A stretch of 64,000 nt of DNA from Pseudomonas tructae (lineage in GTDB: Bacteria; Pseudomonadota; Gammaproteobacteria; Pseudomonadales; Pseudomonadaceae), in assembly GCF_004214895.1 (NCBI RefSeq), contig NZ_CP035952.1, forward strand, positions 4,660,501 through 4,724,500. The letters are read 5' to 3'. Numbering within the stretch: position 1 is the stretch's first letter; every line of letters starts with the position of its first letter. Shown here in pieces: positions 56,411-64,000 of the stretch. The notes beneath the pieces were generated by a model. It was not told the DNA's origin and made no database searches. It saw nothing but the letters and a program-made list of their open reading frames with translations. The position numbers and the translations under genes are program-made.

Positions 56411-57343
56411 ATGCGTATCGTTCCCCATCTGTTGGGCGCCGCTGTTGCGGCCGCTTTGATCAGCACGCCAGCCTTCGCTGCCGAACTGACCGGCACCCTG
56501 AAAAAGATCAACGAGTCGGGCACCATTACCCTGGGGCACCGTGACGCTTCCATTCCGTTCTCCTACATCGCCGACGCTTCGGGCAAACCCGTCGGTTACT
56601 CCCATGACATCCAGCTGGCAATCGTCGAGGCCCTGAAAAAGGACCTGAACAAGCCGGACCTGAAGGTCAAATACAACCTGGTCACCTCCCAGACCCGTAT
56701 CCCGCTGGTACAGAACGGCACCGTTGACGTCGAGTGTGGCTCGACCACCAACAACGTCGAGCGCCAGCAGCAGGTCGGTTTCTCGGTCGGCATCTTCGAA
56801 GTCGGCACCCGCCTGCTGACCAAGGCAGAAGAAGGCAAACCAGAAAACGCCAAGTACAAGGACTTCCCGGACCTGGCCGGCAAGAACGTGGTAACCACCG
56901 CCGGTACCACTTCCGAGCGCATCCTCAAGGCCATGAACGCCGACAAGCAGATGAAGATGAACGTCATCTCGGCCAAGGACCATGGTGAGTCGTTCCAGAT
57001 GCTCGAGTCAGGCCGCGCCGTGGCCTTCATGATGGACGACGCGCTGCTCGCCGGTGAAATGGCCAAGGCCAAGAACCCCAAAGGCTGGGCAATCGTCGGC
57101 ACCCCGCAGTCCTATGAAATCTATGGCTGCATGGTCCGCAAGGATGACGCACCGTTCAAGGCTGCCGTCGACAAGGCCATCGTTGACCTCTACAAATCGG
57201 GCGAGATCAACAAAATCTACGACAAATGGTTCAACCAGCCAGTCCCACCTAAAGGCCTGAACCTGAACTTCCCGATGAGCGACGAGCTCAAGGCGCTGAT
57301 CGCCAATCCTACCGACAAAGCTGCAGACGACAAGAAGTCCTGA
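56411..57343 (+). CDS. gltI: Glutamate/aspartate ABC transporter binding protein (GltI/AatJ)
   Basis: A 310-residue periplasmic protein. The signal peptide is MRIVPHLLGAAVAAALISTPAFA. Ligand-binding segments: TLGHRDASIPFSYIADASGKPVGYSHDIQLAIVEAL, NGTVDVECGSTTNNVERQQQV, KNVVTTAGTTSERI and AKDHGESFQMLESGRAVAFMMDDALL. ATG 56411 follows GAGGAAA. The upstream in-frame ATG at 56291 overlaps the sigma-54 promoter and is ruled out. Called AatJ in P. putida. AauSR likely activates it. Confidence 0.95.
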   Translation: MRIVPHLLGAAVAAALISTPAFAAELTGTLKKINESGTITLGHRDASIPFSYIADASGKPVGYSHDIQLAIVEALKKDLNKPDLKVKYNLVTSQTRIPLVQNGTVDVECGSTTNNVERQQQVGFSVGIFEVGTRLLTKAEEGKPENAKYKDFPDLAGKNVVTTAGTTSERILKAMNADKQMKMNVISAKDHGESFQMLESGRAVAFMMDDALLAGEMAKAKNPKGWAIVGTPQSYEIYGCMVRKDDAPFKAAVDKAIVDLYKSGEINKIYDKWFNQPVPPKGLNLNFPMSDELKALIANPTDKAADDKKS

Positions 57344-57440
57344 TCCCCAGCTAGTTTGTGTCTAACCTTTCATCCGAGGGCGCTAGCGCCCCCGGATGCT
57401 CGAAGGTGCCCGTAATAAACCGATCTGAGGGGAGACCCCG

Positions 57441-58187
57441 ATGAATTACAACTGGGACTGGGGCGTATTCTTCAAGTCCACTGGCGTGGGCAGCGAAACC
57501 TATCTGGACTGGTACATCACCGGCCTGGGCTGGACCATCGCCATTGCCATTGCCGCCTGGATCATTGCATTGCTGCTGGGTTCGGTACTCGGCGTCATGC
57601 GTACCGTGCCGAACCGTCTGGTATCGGGCATTGCCACCGCCTACGTGGAACTCTTTCGTAACGTACCGCTGCTGGTGCAGCTGTTCATCTGGTACTTCCT
57701 GGTGCCTGACCTGCTGCCCGAGAATCTGCAGGAGTGGTACAAGCAAGACCTCAACCCGACCACTTCGGCACTGATCAGCGTGGTCATCTGCCTGGGCCTG
57801 TTCACTGCCGCGCGGGTGTGCGAGCAGGTACGCACCGGTATCCAGGCGCTGCCCCGCGGCCAGGAAGCCGCTGCCCGCGCCATGGGCTTCAGCCTGCCGC
57901 AGGTGTACTGGAACGTGCTGCTGCCACAGGCCTACCGGATCATCATTCCGCCGCTTACCTCGGAATTCTTGAACGTGTTCAAGAACTCCTCGGTGGCCTC
58001 GCTGATCGGCCTGATGGAGTTGCTGGCGCAGACCAAACAGACCGCCGAGTTCTCGGCCAACCTGTTTGAAGCCTTCACCCTGGCAACCCTGATCTACTTC
58101 ACCCTGAACATGGGCCTGATGCTGCTGATGCGTATGGTCGAGAAGAAAGTCGCCGTACCCGGCCTGATTTCCGTGGGGGGCAAATAA
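57441..58187 (+). CDS. gltJ: Glutamate/aspartate ABC transporter permease (GltJ/AatQ)
   Basis: A 248-residue inner-membrane permease. GLGWTIAIAIAAWIIALLLGSVLG, FRNVPLLVQLFIWYFLVPDLLPE, and the EAA loop EAAARAMGFSLPQVYWNVLLPQAYRIIIPPLTSEFLNVFKNSSVASLIGLMEL are typical. Stop overlaps the start of the next permease by one base. Confidence 0.95.
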   Translation: MNYNWDWGVFFKSTGVGSETYLDWYITGLGWTIAIAIAAWIIALLLGSVLGVMRTVPNRLVSGIATAYVELFRNVPLLVQLFIWYFLVPDLLPENLQEWYKQDLNPTTSALISVVICLGLFTAARVCEQVRTGIQALPRGQEAAARAMGFSLPQVYWNVLLPQAYRIIIPPLTSEFLNVFKNSSVASLIGLMELLAQTKQTAEFSANLFEAFTLATLIYFTLNMGLMLLMRMVEKKVAVPGLISVGGK

Positions 58188-58852
58188 TGGACTTCAGTGA
58201 CATCATTCCAGCGATGCCGGGCCTGTGGAACGGCATGAAAATGACCCTGCAACTGATGGTCATGGGCATTGTTGGCGGCATTGCATTGGGCACGATCCTG
58301 GCGCTGATGCGCTTGTCATCGAACAAGCTGCTGTCACGCTTTGCCGGCGCCTACGTCAACTACTTCCGCTCCATCCCGTTGCTGCTGGTGATCACCTGGT
58401 TCTACCTGGCGGTGCCGTTCGTGTTGCGCTGGATCACTGGCGAAGACACCCCGGTCGGTGCGTTCACCTCCTGCGTCGTGGCGTTCATGATGTTCGAGGC
58501 GGCGTACTTCTGTGAAATCGTCCGGGCGGGCGTGCAGTCGATTTCCAAGGGCCAGATGGGCGCAGCCCAGGCCCTGGGCATGACCTACGGCCAGACCATG
58601 CGCCTGATCATCCTGCCCCAGGCGTTTCGCAAGATGACCCCGCTGCTGCTGCAACAGAGCATCATCCTGTTCCAGGACACCTCGCTGGTCTACACCGTCG
58701 GCCTGGTCGACTTCCTCAACTCGGCACGCGCCAGTGGTGACATCGTTGGCCGCTCCAACGAGTTTCTGATCTTCGCCGGTGTCGTCTACTTCGTCATCAG
58801 CTTCTCCGCTTCCTTCCTGGTCAAGCGTCTGCAGAAAAGGATAACCGTATGA
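58187..58852 (+). CDS. gltK: Glutamate/aspartate ABC transporter permease (GltK/AatM)
   Basis: A 221-residue permease partner of GltJ. It shows [47 protein letters not shown] and the EAA loop [52 protein letters not shown]. The stop overlaps gltL (ATGA). Confidence 0.95.
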   Translation: MDFSDIIPAMPGLWNGMKMTLQLMVMGIVGGIALGTILALMRLSSNKLLSRFAGAYVNYFRSIPLLLVITWFYLAVPFVLRWITGEDTPVGAFTSCVVAFMMFEAAYFCEIVRAGVQSISKGQMGAAQALGMTYGQTMRLIILPQAFRKMTPLLLQQSIILFQDTSLVYTVGLVDFLNSARASGDIVGRSNEFLIFAGVVYFVISFSASFLVKRLQKRITV

Positions 58853-59583
58853 TTTCCATCAAGAACGTCAACAAGTGGTACGGCGACTTCCAGGTTCTGA
58901 CCGACTGCAACACCGAGGTCAAGAAAGGCGAAGTGGTGGTGGTTTGCGGCCCGTCGGGCTCGGGCAAGTCGACCCTGATCAAGTGCGTCAACGCCCTGGA
59001 GCCGTTCCAGAAGGGTGACATCATCGTTGATGGCACCTCGATTGCCGACCCCAAGACCAACCTGCCCAAGCTGCGTTCGCGAGTCGGCATGGTGTTCCAG
59101 CATTTCGAGCTGTTCCCGCACCTGACCATCACCGAGAACCTGACCATTGCCCAGCGCAAGGTGTTGGGCCGCAGCGAAGCCGAAGCGACCAAGAAGGGCC
59201 TGGCCCTGCTTGAGCGCGTCGGTCTCAGCGCCCACGCCAAGAAGCACCCAGGGCAACTGTCCGGTGGCCAGCAGCAGCGTGTGGCCATTGCTCGCGCCCT
59301 GTCGATGGACCCGATCGTCATGCTGTTCGACGAGCCAACCTCGGCGCTGGACCCGGAAATGGTCAGCGAAGTACTGGACGTGATGGTCGAGCTGGCCCAC
59401 GAAGGCATGACCATGATGTGCGTAACCCATGAAATGGGCTTCGCACGCAAGGTCGCCAACCGGGTGATCTTCATGGACAAAGGCAACATCATCGAAGACT
59501 GCACCAAGGAAGAGTTCTTTGGTGACCAGAGCGCGCGCGACCAGCGTACCCAGCACTTCCTCAGCAAAATCCTGCAACACTGA
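58849..59583 (+). CDS. gltL: Glutamate/aspartate ABC transporter ATPase (GltL/AatP)
   Basis: A 244-residue ATPase with Walker [14 protein letters not shown]-loop [12 protein letters not shown], signature [15 protein letters not shown], Walker [13 protein letters not shown] and the switch His in CVTHEM. It completes the transporter. A hairpin (59592-59625) follows before the sensor kinase gene. Confidence 0.95.
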   Translation: MISIKNVNKWYGDFQVLTDCNTEVKKGEVVVVCGPSGSGKSTLIKCVNALEPFQKGDIIVDGTSIADPKTNLPKLRSRVGMVFQHFELFPHLTITENLTIAQRKVLGRSEAEATKKGLALLERVGLSAHAKKHPGQLSGGQQQRVAIARALSMDPIVMLFDEPTSALDPEMVSEVLDVMVELAHEGMTMMCVTHEMGFARKVANRVIFMDKGNIIEDCTKEEFFGDQSARDQRTQHFLSKILQH

Positions 59584-59591
59584 GGTCTCAA

Positions 59592-59625
59592 CGCTGTCTG
59601 TCCGGTGTACGCCGGGCAGGCAGCG
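59592..59625 (+). terminator. Hairpin between gltL and aauS
   Basis: cgctgtctgtccgg (59592-59605) pairs with ccgggcaggcagcg (59612-59625) with two G-U pairs in RNA. No T-run follows, so it may partially separate transporter from regulator expression. Confidence 0.5.
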
Positions 59626-59648
59626 CTGTTAGTTACCGGGCTACTGTG

Positions 59649-61556
59649 ATGAAATGCGACCCTACGCTCTTTCGCCCTGCCAAGCCTGCCCTTGCCGTGA
59701 AACCCCGTTTGATCCGCCAGTTGCTGTTCCCGCCCCTGATCGTCCTGTTGATGATCGGCCTGGGTGTGGCCGGCTTCATGATCAGCGAACACAACGGCAT
59801 CCGCACCTTGAGCGAAAACGGCGAGCGCCAGCTCGAGCTGCACGCGCGCGCGGTCGAGAGCGAAATCAACAAGTACACCTACCTGCCGAGCCTGCTGGAG
59901 CTTGAAAACAGCGTTTCCAGCCTGCTCACCGAACCCGACGGCGAACACCGCCAGGCGGTCAACGAATACCTTGAGGGCCTGAACCGCCGCAGCCGCAGCC
60001 GGGCGATCTTTGTCCTCGACACCAGCGGCCGGGTCCAGGCCACCAGCAACTGGCGCGATGTCGACAGCTTCCTCGGTGAAGACCTGTCGTTCCGCGCCTA
60101 CTTCCAGGACGCCGTGCGTGGCCAGCCCGGGCGCTTCTACGGCATCGGCAGCACCACCGGCGAGCCGGGCTACTTCCTCGCCCACGGCCTGGAAGAGCAC
60201 GGCAAGATCATTGGCGTGGCGGTGATCAAAGTGCGCCTGGAGGCCATGGAAGAACGCTGGCAACGGGCACGCCTGGAGGCCTTTGTCAGTGACGAGAACG
60301 GCATCATCATCCTCTCCAGCGACCCGGCGCGTCGGCTCAAGTCAGTGCGCCCACTGACCCCGGAAATCAAGGAGCGCCTGGCGCGCAGCCTGCAGTATTA
60401 CTGGTGGCCGCTGAACGAACTGCAACCGCTGTCGCGTGAAAAACTTGCCGACGGCATCGAGAAACTGAGTTTCCCGGCCAATGCCGAACTGGGCGATGGT
60501 CGCCGCGAAGTGGCTTACCTTGCGCAAACCCGGCGCCTGAACGACACCCCCTGGCACTTCACTCTGCTCACACCCTTGCAGGACCTGCGCCGCGAGTCCA
60601 TGGTCCAAGGCATCCTGGTCGGCGTCGCCTTCGCCCTGCTGGCGATCTTGCTGATTGCCTGGAACGAACGGCGCAAAGTGATTGCCACCCGCCTGGCCGC
60701 CCGTGAAGCGCTGGAAGAAGCCAACAGCCAGTTGGAGCGCAAAATTACCGAGCGCACCGCCGACTTGCGCGCCAGCAACGAGCGCCTGAAGGGCCAGATT
60801 CGCGAACGCCGGCATGCCGAGCAGACCCTGCGCCATGCCCAGGACGAGCTGGTTCAGGCCGGCAAGCTGGCAGCCATCGGCCAGATGTCGACCAGCATCG
60901 CCCATGAACTGAACCAGCCCCTGGCCGCCCTGCGCACCTTGTCGGGCAACAGCGTGCGTTTTCTTGAGCGTGGCGCACTGGAAACCGTCAGCACCAACCT
61001 GCGCACCATGAACGACCTGATCGACCGCATGGGCCGCATCACTGCCAGCCTGCGCTCCTTCGCCCGCCGCGGCGAAGACAGCGGCAAGGCCTCGTTGAAC
61101 AAAGCCGTCGAGGCCAGCCTGCAGGTACTGGGCAACCGTATCGCCGGCTGCCACCTGCAGTTGCACAGTCACTACGACGATCAGCAACTGGCCATCGACC
61201 AGACCCGCCTCGAGCAGATCCTGGTCAACCTGATCGGCAACGCCCTCGATGCCATGGCCGCGCAGCCCTTGCCGCAGCTCTGGCTTGAAGGCGAACTGCA
61301 AGGCGACAAGTACCGCCTGCGAGTGCGCGATAATGGTCACGGCATCGATGACGAAACACGCAAGCACCTGTTTGAACCGTTTTTCACTACCAAACCGGGA
61401 GAGCACGGCCTGGGCCTGGGGCTGACCCTGTCCGCCAGCCTTGCCGCCGCCGCCAAGGGCAGCCTCAGTGTCGAACACCCCGCCAGCGGCGGGACCGCGT
61501 TCGTGCTCAGCCTGCCGCTGGTCAATGCCCCCACTGAATCAGCCGAGTCCCTATGA
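59649..61556 (+). CDS. aauS: Acidic amino acid sensor histidine kinase AauS
   Basis: A 635-residue DctB-like kinase. One membrane helix near residues 26-47 and another near 322-342 bracket a periplasmic sensor (FVLDTSGRVQATSNWRDVDSFLGEDLSFRAYFQDAVRGQPGRFYGIGSTTGEPGYFLAH) of the tandem Cache type. A coiled coil (RLAAREALEEANSQLERKITERTADLRASNERLKGQ) leads to the phosphorylated His in TSIAHELNQPLAALR and the ATPase boxes ILVNLIGNALDAM and VRDNGHGIDD. ATG 59649 is chosen over the GTG at 59646. In P. putida AauRS controls acidic amino acid uptake. Confidence 0.9.
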   Translation: MKCDPTLFRPAKPALAVKPRLIRQLLFPPLIVLLMIGLGVAGFMISEHNGIRTLSENGERQLELHARAVESEINKYTYLPSLLELENSVSSLLTEPDGEHRQAVNEYLEGLNRRSRSRAIFVLDTSGRVQATSNWRDVDSFLGEDLSFRAYFQDAVRGQPGRFYGIGSTTGEPGYFLAHGLEEHGKIIGVAVIKVRLEAMEERWQRARLEAFVSDENGIIILSSDPARRLKSVRPLTPEIKERLARSLQYYWWPLNELQPLSREKLADGIEKLSFPANAELGDGRREVAYLAQTRRLNDTPWHFTLLTPLQDLRRESMVQGILVGVAFALLAILLIAWNERRKVIATRLAAREALEEANSQLERKITERTADLRASNERLKGQIRERRHAEQTLRHAQDELVQAGKLAAIGQMSTSIAHELNQPLAALRTLSGNSVRFLERGALETVSTNLRTMNDLIDRMGRITASLRSFARRGEDSGKASLNKAVEASLQVLGNRIAGCHLQLHSHYDDQQLAIDQTRLEQILVNLIGNALDAMAAQPLPQLWLEGELQGDKYRLRVRDNGHGIDDETRKHLFEPFFTTKPGEHGLGLGLTLSASLAAAAKGSLSVEHPASGGTAFVLSLPLVNAPTESAESL

Positions 61557-62878
61557 ACCAAGCGCCCCTTACCGTCCTGATCGTCGAAGACGACCCGCAT
61601 GTGCTGCTCGGCTGCCAGCAGGCACTGGCCCTGGAAGACATCGCCTGCGAAGGCGTTGGCAGTGCCGAAGAAGCCCTGCAACGCATCGGCGATGACTTTG
61701 CCGGTATCGTCGTCAGCGATATCCGCCTGCCCGGCATCGATGGCCTGGAACTGCTCAGCCGCCTGAAAGCCCGCGACCGCAGCCTGCCGGTGGTTTTGAT
61801 CACCGGCCACGGCGATATCGACATGGCGGTAGGCGCCATGCGCAACGGCGCCTATGACTTCATGGAAAAACCGTTCGCCCCGGAACGCCTGGTCGAAGTG
61901 GTGCGCCGTGCCCTGGAGCAGCGTGGCTTGTCCCGGGAAGTATTCGCCCTGCGCCGCCAGTTGGCTGAGCAAAGTACCCTGGAGGGGCGGATCATCGGCC
62001 GCTCGCCGGCCATGCAGAACCTGCGAGAACTGATTGCCAACGTCGCCGACACCTCGGCCAACGTGCTGATCGAAGGCGAAACCGGTACCGGCAAAGAGCT
62101 GGTCGCGCGCTGCCTGCATGATTTCAGCCGCCGCCAGGGCGCACCCTTCGTGGCGCTGAACTGCGGCGGGTTGCCGGAGAACCTGTTCGAGAGCGAGATC
62201 TTCGGTCATGAGGCCAACGCCTTCACCGGCGCCGGCAAACGCCGGATCGGCAAGATCGAACACGCCAATGGCGGCACCTTGTTCCTCGACGAAGTCGAAA
62301 GCATGCCGCTGAACCTGCAGATCAAACTGCTGCGCGTGTTGCAGGAACGCACCCTGGAGCGCCTGGGGTCGAACCAGAGCATAGCCGTCGATTGCCGGGT
62401 GATTGCCGCGACCAAGTCCGACCTCAACGCCCTGGGCCAGAGCGGGCAGTTTCGTAGCGACCTGTACTATCGGCTGAACGTAGTGACCCTGGAGCTGCCA
62501 CCACTGCGCGAGCGCCGCGAAGACATCCTGCAACTGTTCGAGCACTTCCTGCAGCAGTCGTCGCTACGCTTCGACCGGGAAACCCCGCAACTGGACAGCC
62601 AGACCCTGTCGCGGCTAATGGCCCACGACTGGCCAGGCAACGTCCGCGAACTGCGCAACGTTGCCGAACGCTATGCCCTGGGCCTGCCGGCATTCAAAAA
62701 GACCGACGCCAGTACCAACCAGGGCCTGGGCTTTGCCGAGGCGGTCGAGGCATTCGAGCGCAACCTGCTCGGCGATGCCCTGCAGCGCACCGGCGGCAAC
62801 CTCAGCCAGGCCAGCCAGGAGCTGGGCATGGCCAAGACCACCCTGTTCGACAAAGTGAAGAAGTATGGCCTGGGCTAA
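61553..62878 (+). CDS. aauR: Sigma-54-dependent response regulator AauR
   Basis: A 441-residue activator of the NtrC/DctD group. Receiver Asp in IVVSDIRLPGIDGLEL, central AAA+ domain with Walker A EGETGTGKELVAR, Walker B GGTLFLDEVES, and the sigma-54 contact loop, which reads NAFTGA in place of GAFTGA. The C-terminal Fis-type helix-turn-helix is GGNLSQASQELGMAKTTLFDKVKKYGL. It overlaps aauS by four bases. It should bind the palindromes at 56170-56214 and drive gltIJKL. Confidence 0.92.
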   Translation: MNQAPLTVLIVEDDPHVLLGCQQALALEDIACEGVGSAEEALQRIGDDFAGIVVSDIRLPGIDGLELLSRLKARDRSLPVVLITGHGDIDMAVGAMRNGAYDFMEKPFAPERLVEVVRRALEQRGLSREVFALRRQLAEQSTLEGRIIGRSPAMQNLRELIANVADTSANVLIEGETGTGKELVARCLHDFSRRQGAPFVALNCGGLPENLFESEIFGHEANAFTGAGKRRIGKIEHANGGTLFLDEVESMPLNLQIKLLRVLQERTLERLGSNQSIAVDCRVIAATKSDLNALGQSGQFRSDLYYRLNVVTLELPPLRERREDILQLFEHFLQQSSLRFDRETPQLDSQTLSRLMAHDWPGNVRELRNVAERYALGLPAFKKTDASTNQGLGFAEAVEAFERNLLGDALQRTGGNLSQASQELGMAKTTLFDKVKKYGLG

Positions 62879-62902
62879 CCCACCGCTGAAACGAGACGCA
62901 CT

Positions 62903-63238
62903 GTGGACCTGATACTCAAAGCCTGCCTGGGCGCCGCCGTGGTGGTGATCCTTGCCGCCCTGGCGAAAACCCGCAACTACTACATTGCCGGGCTGGTGCC
63001 ATTGTTTCCGACCTTCGCCCTGATCGCCCATTACATCGTCGGCAAAGGCCGCTCACTGGACGATCTGAAGAGCACCATCGTGTTCGGCATGTGGTCCATC
63101 ATCCCTTACTTCGTCTACCTGGCGGCGCTGTACCTGCTGGTCGACCGCCTGCGCCTGGAGGCGGCACTGGCGCTTGCGGCACTGGCCTGGCTGGTGGCGG
63201 CGACAGTGCTGGTGAGCCTGTGGGTGAAGCTGCACTGA
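62903..63238 (+). CDS. glpM: GlpM-family membrane protein
   Basis: A 111-residue protein with four membrane segments (LILKACLGAAVVVILAAL, YYIAGLVPLFPTFALIAHYIVG, TIVFGMWSIIPYFVYLAALYLLV, LAALAWLVAATVLVSLWV). The sequence, including KTRNYYIAGLVPLFPTFALIAHYIVGKGR, fits the GlpM family, named for a membrane protein encoded near the P. aeruginosa glp genes and linked there to alginate production. It starts with GTG 62903 and follows aauR by 24 bases. Confidence 0.85.
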   Translation: MDLILKACLGAAVVVILAALAKTRNYYIAGLVPLFPTFALIAHYIVGKGRSLDDLKSTIVFGMWSIIPYFVYLAALYLLVDRLRLEAALALAALAWLVAATVLVSLWVKLH

Positions 63239-63254
63239 AGGGCTTGCCCCGCGA

Positions 63255-64000
63255 TCAGTACACCGCAAGATGAGTATCGGCCAGCCGTTGCGACTGCAGA
63301 TACGGCAACACTGCGCCCAGCAACGCCCCCTTGAACGGCGCCTGAAAACGATGAGCCAAACCCGGGATCAGCCGTAACTGACTGCCACGGATATGCGCGG
63401 CCAGGTGCACGCCGTGCATCACAGGCAGCAGCGGGTCCGCCGTGCCATGCACCACCAGGGTCGGTAGCCGCAGGCGATTGAGCAATTCAACCCGGCTGGG
63501 CTCGGCCAGGATCGCCAGGATCTGGCGTTTGGCGCCCTCAGGGTTGAAGGCCCGGTCGTAGGATTGCGCGGCCTGGCGCACCAGTGCCTGGCGATCGTCG
63601 GCTACCTCAGGGCTGCCCAGGGCAGCAAGCAAGTCGGCCTGCTGCTCGATGGCGGTATGACGATCCGGCGCCCCTCGCCGCGCCAGCAGTTGCACCAGTG
63701 CCGGTGCTGGCGTCGGCAGGCCCTGAGCACCGGAACTGGACATGATCAGGGTCAGGCTCTCGACCCGTTGCGGGGCCATGGCCGCCAAATGCTGGGCAAT
63801 CATCCCGCCCATGCTCACGCCCAACACATGAAAACGCTCGATACCCAAGGCGTCCATCAACTGCAGGCCATCCTCGGCCATGTCAGCCAGGCTGTAAGGG
63901 GCGGCGACCGACAGCCCCAGCTTGAAACGCAGCAGCTCGAAGCTCAGGTTGGCGCTGGCCGGCGCCTGGTTCCAGCTCGACAGGCCAACATCGCGGTTAT
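63255..64000 (-). CDS. Alpha/beta hydrolase, 5' end outside window
   Basis: About 249 residues read in from the right edge. The frame enters as NRDVGLSSWNQAPA, the oxyanion-loop region (DNRD-x-GLS) of the aclacinomycin methylesterase/EstX-like alpha/beta hydrolases, and continues with the nucleophile elbow GVSMGGM (Ser), a catalytic Asp in HGTADPLLPV and the His in GLAHRFQ. A REP fragment (gggcttgccccgcgat, 63240-63255) borders its 3' end. The substrate is unknown, and the internal ATG at 63881 is not the true start. Confidence 0.88.
   Translation of the reverse strand, partial: NRDVGLSSWNQAPASANLSFELLRFKLGLSVAAPYSLADMAEDGLQLMDALGIERFHVLGVSMGGMIAQHLAAMAPQRVESLTLIMSSSGAQGLPTPAPALVQLLARRGAPDRHTAIEQQADLLAALGSPEVADDRQALVRQAAQSYDRAFNPEGAKRQILAILAEPSRVELLNRLRLPTLVVHGTADPLLPVMHGVHLAAHIRGSQLRLIPGLAHRFQAPFKGALLGAVLPYLQSQRLADTHLAVY

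Overview
This window is a chromosomal stretch of a GC-rich gammaproteobacterium, almost certainly a Pseudomonas of the P. putida group. The evidence is the gene content and order (glpFKRD, gltIJKL-aauSR, argF, bfd-bfr, rnt-pyrC-motY-argG, nth-rnf, metG, dcd, pdxH), which from memory follows Pseudomonas chromosomes closely, and the many REP elements built on a 'gcggggcaagcccgctcc' core between genes. I saw no rRNA, tRNA, CRISPR array, prophage or insertion sequence. Coding density is high.

Layout. 1-9.1 kb: the end of a short-chain dehydrogenase, an envelope lipoprotein, an FAD oxidoreductase, a Cds1-like cysteine desulfhydrase, the Na+/H+ antiporter nhaA, a SlyB-like lipoprotein, pdxH, an OmpA-like lipoprotein with a histone-like basic tail and a serine hydrolase. 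9.2-18.9 kb: a secreted agarase-like glycoside hydrolase, a DinG helicase, a CopD-type membrane protein, a collagen-like secreted protein, two tandem OmpA lipoproteins that each have a hairpin over the ribosome binding site, and a run of small genes with SEC-C zinc motifs. 19-28.1 kb: a QuiP-like acyl-homoserine-lactone acylase, a five-haem cytochrome c fusion, and a basic amino acid ABC transporter in the aotJQMOP order. 28.1-37.5 kb: dcd, a cold-shock gene, apbC, metG, and an rnfABDGE-nth operon with no rnfC. 37.6-45.7 kb: a BvgA-like response regulator, an AT-rich gap, argG, motY, pyrC, rnt, a peroxiredoxin, bfd, bfr and grxD. 45.7-50.8 kb: a molybdopterin oxidoreductase, argF with an orphan ABC ATPase, and ybaK. 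50.8-64 kb: the glycerol regulon (glpF, glpK, glpR, glpD), the glutamate/aspartate transporter with its AauS-AauR two-component system, glpM, and a truncated alpha/beta hydrolase.

How the genes work together. Glycerol enters through GlpF, is phosphorylated by GlpK and oxidised by GlpD; a 12-base motif shared upstream of glpF and glpD is the likely GlpR operator. Acidic amino acids are taken up by GltIJKL; a sigma-54 promoter and two TTCGG-N4-CCGAA palindromes upstream of gltI make the downstream AauS-AauR pair its likely activator. argF and argG each carry ArgR-type boxes with 21-base periodicity. The bfd-bfr pair stores and releases iron.

Most unusual points: the pentahaem cytochrome that joins a dehydrogenase-type trihaem cytochrome to a TsdA-like dihaem domain; the rnf operon without rnfC, whose rnfB lacks its membrane anchor and has a long basic tail; and the duplicated hairpins over the ribosome binding sites of two OmpA genes.
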